NCBI GenBank assembly: GCA_937858895.1 | Contig: CALLZN010000015.1 | Span: 1-49,045, forward strand | Source: an uncultured bacterium | GTDB lineage: Bacteria > Planctomycetota > UBA1135 > GCA-002748355 | Length of the DNA stretch: 49,045 bases | Reading direction: 5' to 3' | In this document: one piece after another, positions 48,411 through 49,045 of the stretch | Numbering within the stretch: the first letter of the stretch is position 1 | Layout of the letters: each line of letters starts with the position of its first letter | Position numbers and translations under genes: made by a program | The notes under the pieces: model-generated | The model's input: only the letters and a program-made list of their open reading frames with translations | Database searches by the model: none | Told to the model about the DNA's origin: nothing

Positions 48411-48668
48411 AGCGCCGGTTCTGCGTCGTTCCAGACATCGAGGTGGTGCTCGAGACGGCGCAGCTGGTCTGAAAGAATTCGCGTGCGTACGCGGCGGCGT
48501 TCGATTCCTCAGTGAAGAAGGCGCACTCGCTCCATACCCGGGTCACTTGTCCTTGGGTGTCGGGCGAGGAGTCGGGGGGGACCCGGCCACCCTGTGCGGA
48601 GATTCCCACGGCGCTCGTGGCCGTGGCACCGATCTCGAAGTCCGCTGCCGGCAGGAGATCCGGCAACC
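48409..48668 (-). pseudogene. possible minus-strand open frame or gene remnant, weakly alkylmercury-lyase-like
   Basis: In the 436-bp spacer 48286-48721 one minus-strand frame ending at TAG 48409 has protein-like composition and GC-rich third positions: LPDLLPAADFEIGATATS, then RVWSECAFFTEESNAAAYAR. The order (DLL, a beta strand, a Cys followed by FF and an Ala-rich helix) faintly recalls the C-terminal part of MerB-type proteins. It has no ATG; a TTG near 48668 is the only nearby start and the frame runs on into the RRM gene antisense. It could be a remnant or chance. Confidence 0.2.
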
Positions 48669-48721
48669 GACACGGGTAGCAGAGAACCCCGTGCGGCTTT
48701 GATTCGACGAGGATAGAAACG

Positions 48722-49045
48722 TTGACGACTCGACTCTTTGTAGGAAACCTCTCGTTCCAGACGACGGAAGACTCGCTACTGCACGCTTTCAGCCAGGACG
48801 ATCGCCAAGTGCAGTCGGTCGCGATCATGACCGACCGCGAAACCGGCCGCCCGCGCGGCTTCGCCTTCGTCGAGATGGCGAATGAAGAGGACGCCCGTTC
48901 CGCCATCGAAGCCCTGGACGGCACCGAACTCGATGGCCGTGTCCTGCGCGTGAACGAAGCGCAGGAGCGCAAGCCCCGCAGTGGTGGTGGCGGCGGTGGT
49001 TACGGCGGCGGCGGCGGTGGTGGTGGCCGCGGCGGCTATGGCGGC
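48722..49045 (+). CDS. RRM RNA-binding protein, glycine-rich (3' truncated by window edge)
   Basis: The open frame runs to the last base, giving 108 visible residues. The start is TTG 48722, preceded by GAGGA at spacing 8; no ATG is nearby and the RRM begins at once. RNP2 is RLFVGNLS (residues 4-11) and RNP1 is RGFAFVEM at about 40-47, with DREGxxRG-like TDRETGRPRG before it and ALDGTELDGRVLRVNEA closing the domain. A Gly-rich tail with Arg and Tyr follows (SGGGGGGYGGG). This is the bacterial single-RRM family (cyanobacterial Rbp-like), which binds RNA and often responds to cold. A leader of up to about 300 bases is possible. Confidence 0.92.
   Translation, partial: MTTRLFVGNLSFQTTEDSLLHAFSQDDRQVQSVAIMTDRETGRPRGFAFVEMANEEDARSAIEALDGTELDGRVLRVNEAQERKPRSGGGGGGYGGGGGGGGRGGYGG

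Noticed and set aside
48500-48520. Second T-loop-like GTTCGATTCC
   Set aside because: The neighbouring five bases on each side do not pair, and no other tRNA arms are present.

Overview
The window is GC-rich, gene-dense bacterial chromosome that looks like Planctomycetota. The evidence is the gene content: five secreted PQQ-like beta-propeller proteins, FG-GAP, ELWxxDGT and DNRLRE surface proteins, a Tat-exported GH29 fucosidase, an ECF sigma factor of the planctomycete-rich PF07638 type, and a Ser/Thr kinase with a C-terminal WD40 domain. Housekeeping genes (rpsT, def, ribF, aarF/ubiB-like) show that this is core chromosome rather than a plasmid or phage. I see no rRNA, tRNA, CRISPR array or intact insertion sequence.

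Layout. 1-8 kb: the 3' end of a hypothetical gene, a GH29 alpha-L-fucosidase, three PQQ-like propeller proteins, a DoxX-like and a DUF3817-like membrane protein. 8-18.7 kb: a 1001-aa secreted metzincin protease, an ECF sigma factor and, convergent to it, a tight three-gene operon of two exported propellers followed by a transmembrane WD40 kinase. 17.7-25.4 kb: a DNRLRE protein, a CocE/NonD hydrolase coupled to a membrane endonuclease/exonuclease/phosphatase protein, a small protein with two similar halves, and a 1042-aa ELWxxDGT-repeat protein. 25.6-27.7 kb: an AAA/DUF4143 ATPase and decayed IS91-type transposase pieces, the only part that looks acquired. 27.7-35.5 kb: an FG-GAP protein, an HD-domain protein, def-ribF, a degenerate S41-like protein, a YkgJ-type protein, a TPR protein and rpsT. 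35.7-46.5 kb: four secreted proteins and a carboxypeptidase-regulatory-like protein around an icmF-type isobutyryl-CoA mutase. 46.6-49 kb: an AarF/UbiB-like kinase and the start of an RRM RNA-binding protein that runs off the window.

How the genes relate. Many products are exported and poorly characterised. At least seven otherwise unrelated secreted proteins end in a similar beta-rich module of roughly 30-110 residues built around a conserved Gln. I do not recognise it as a named family, and it is the best candidate here for an undescribed common sorting or assembly signal. The propeller-propeller-WD40-kinase operon beside an ECF sigma gene could be an envelope signalling unit. Several start codons lack a Shine-Dalgarno sequence and instead sit 5-10 bases after a -10-like hexamer, which suggests leaderless transcripts. 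Other non-coding signals are a nested inverted repeat before the beta-helix gene at 35.7 kb, a strong hairpin between convergent genes at 36.87 kb, and a 59-bp intergenic repeat present at 26.8 and 43.1 kb.
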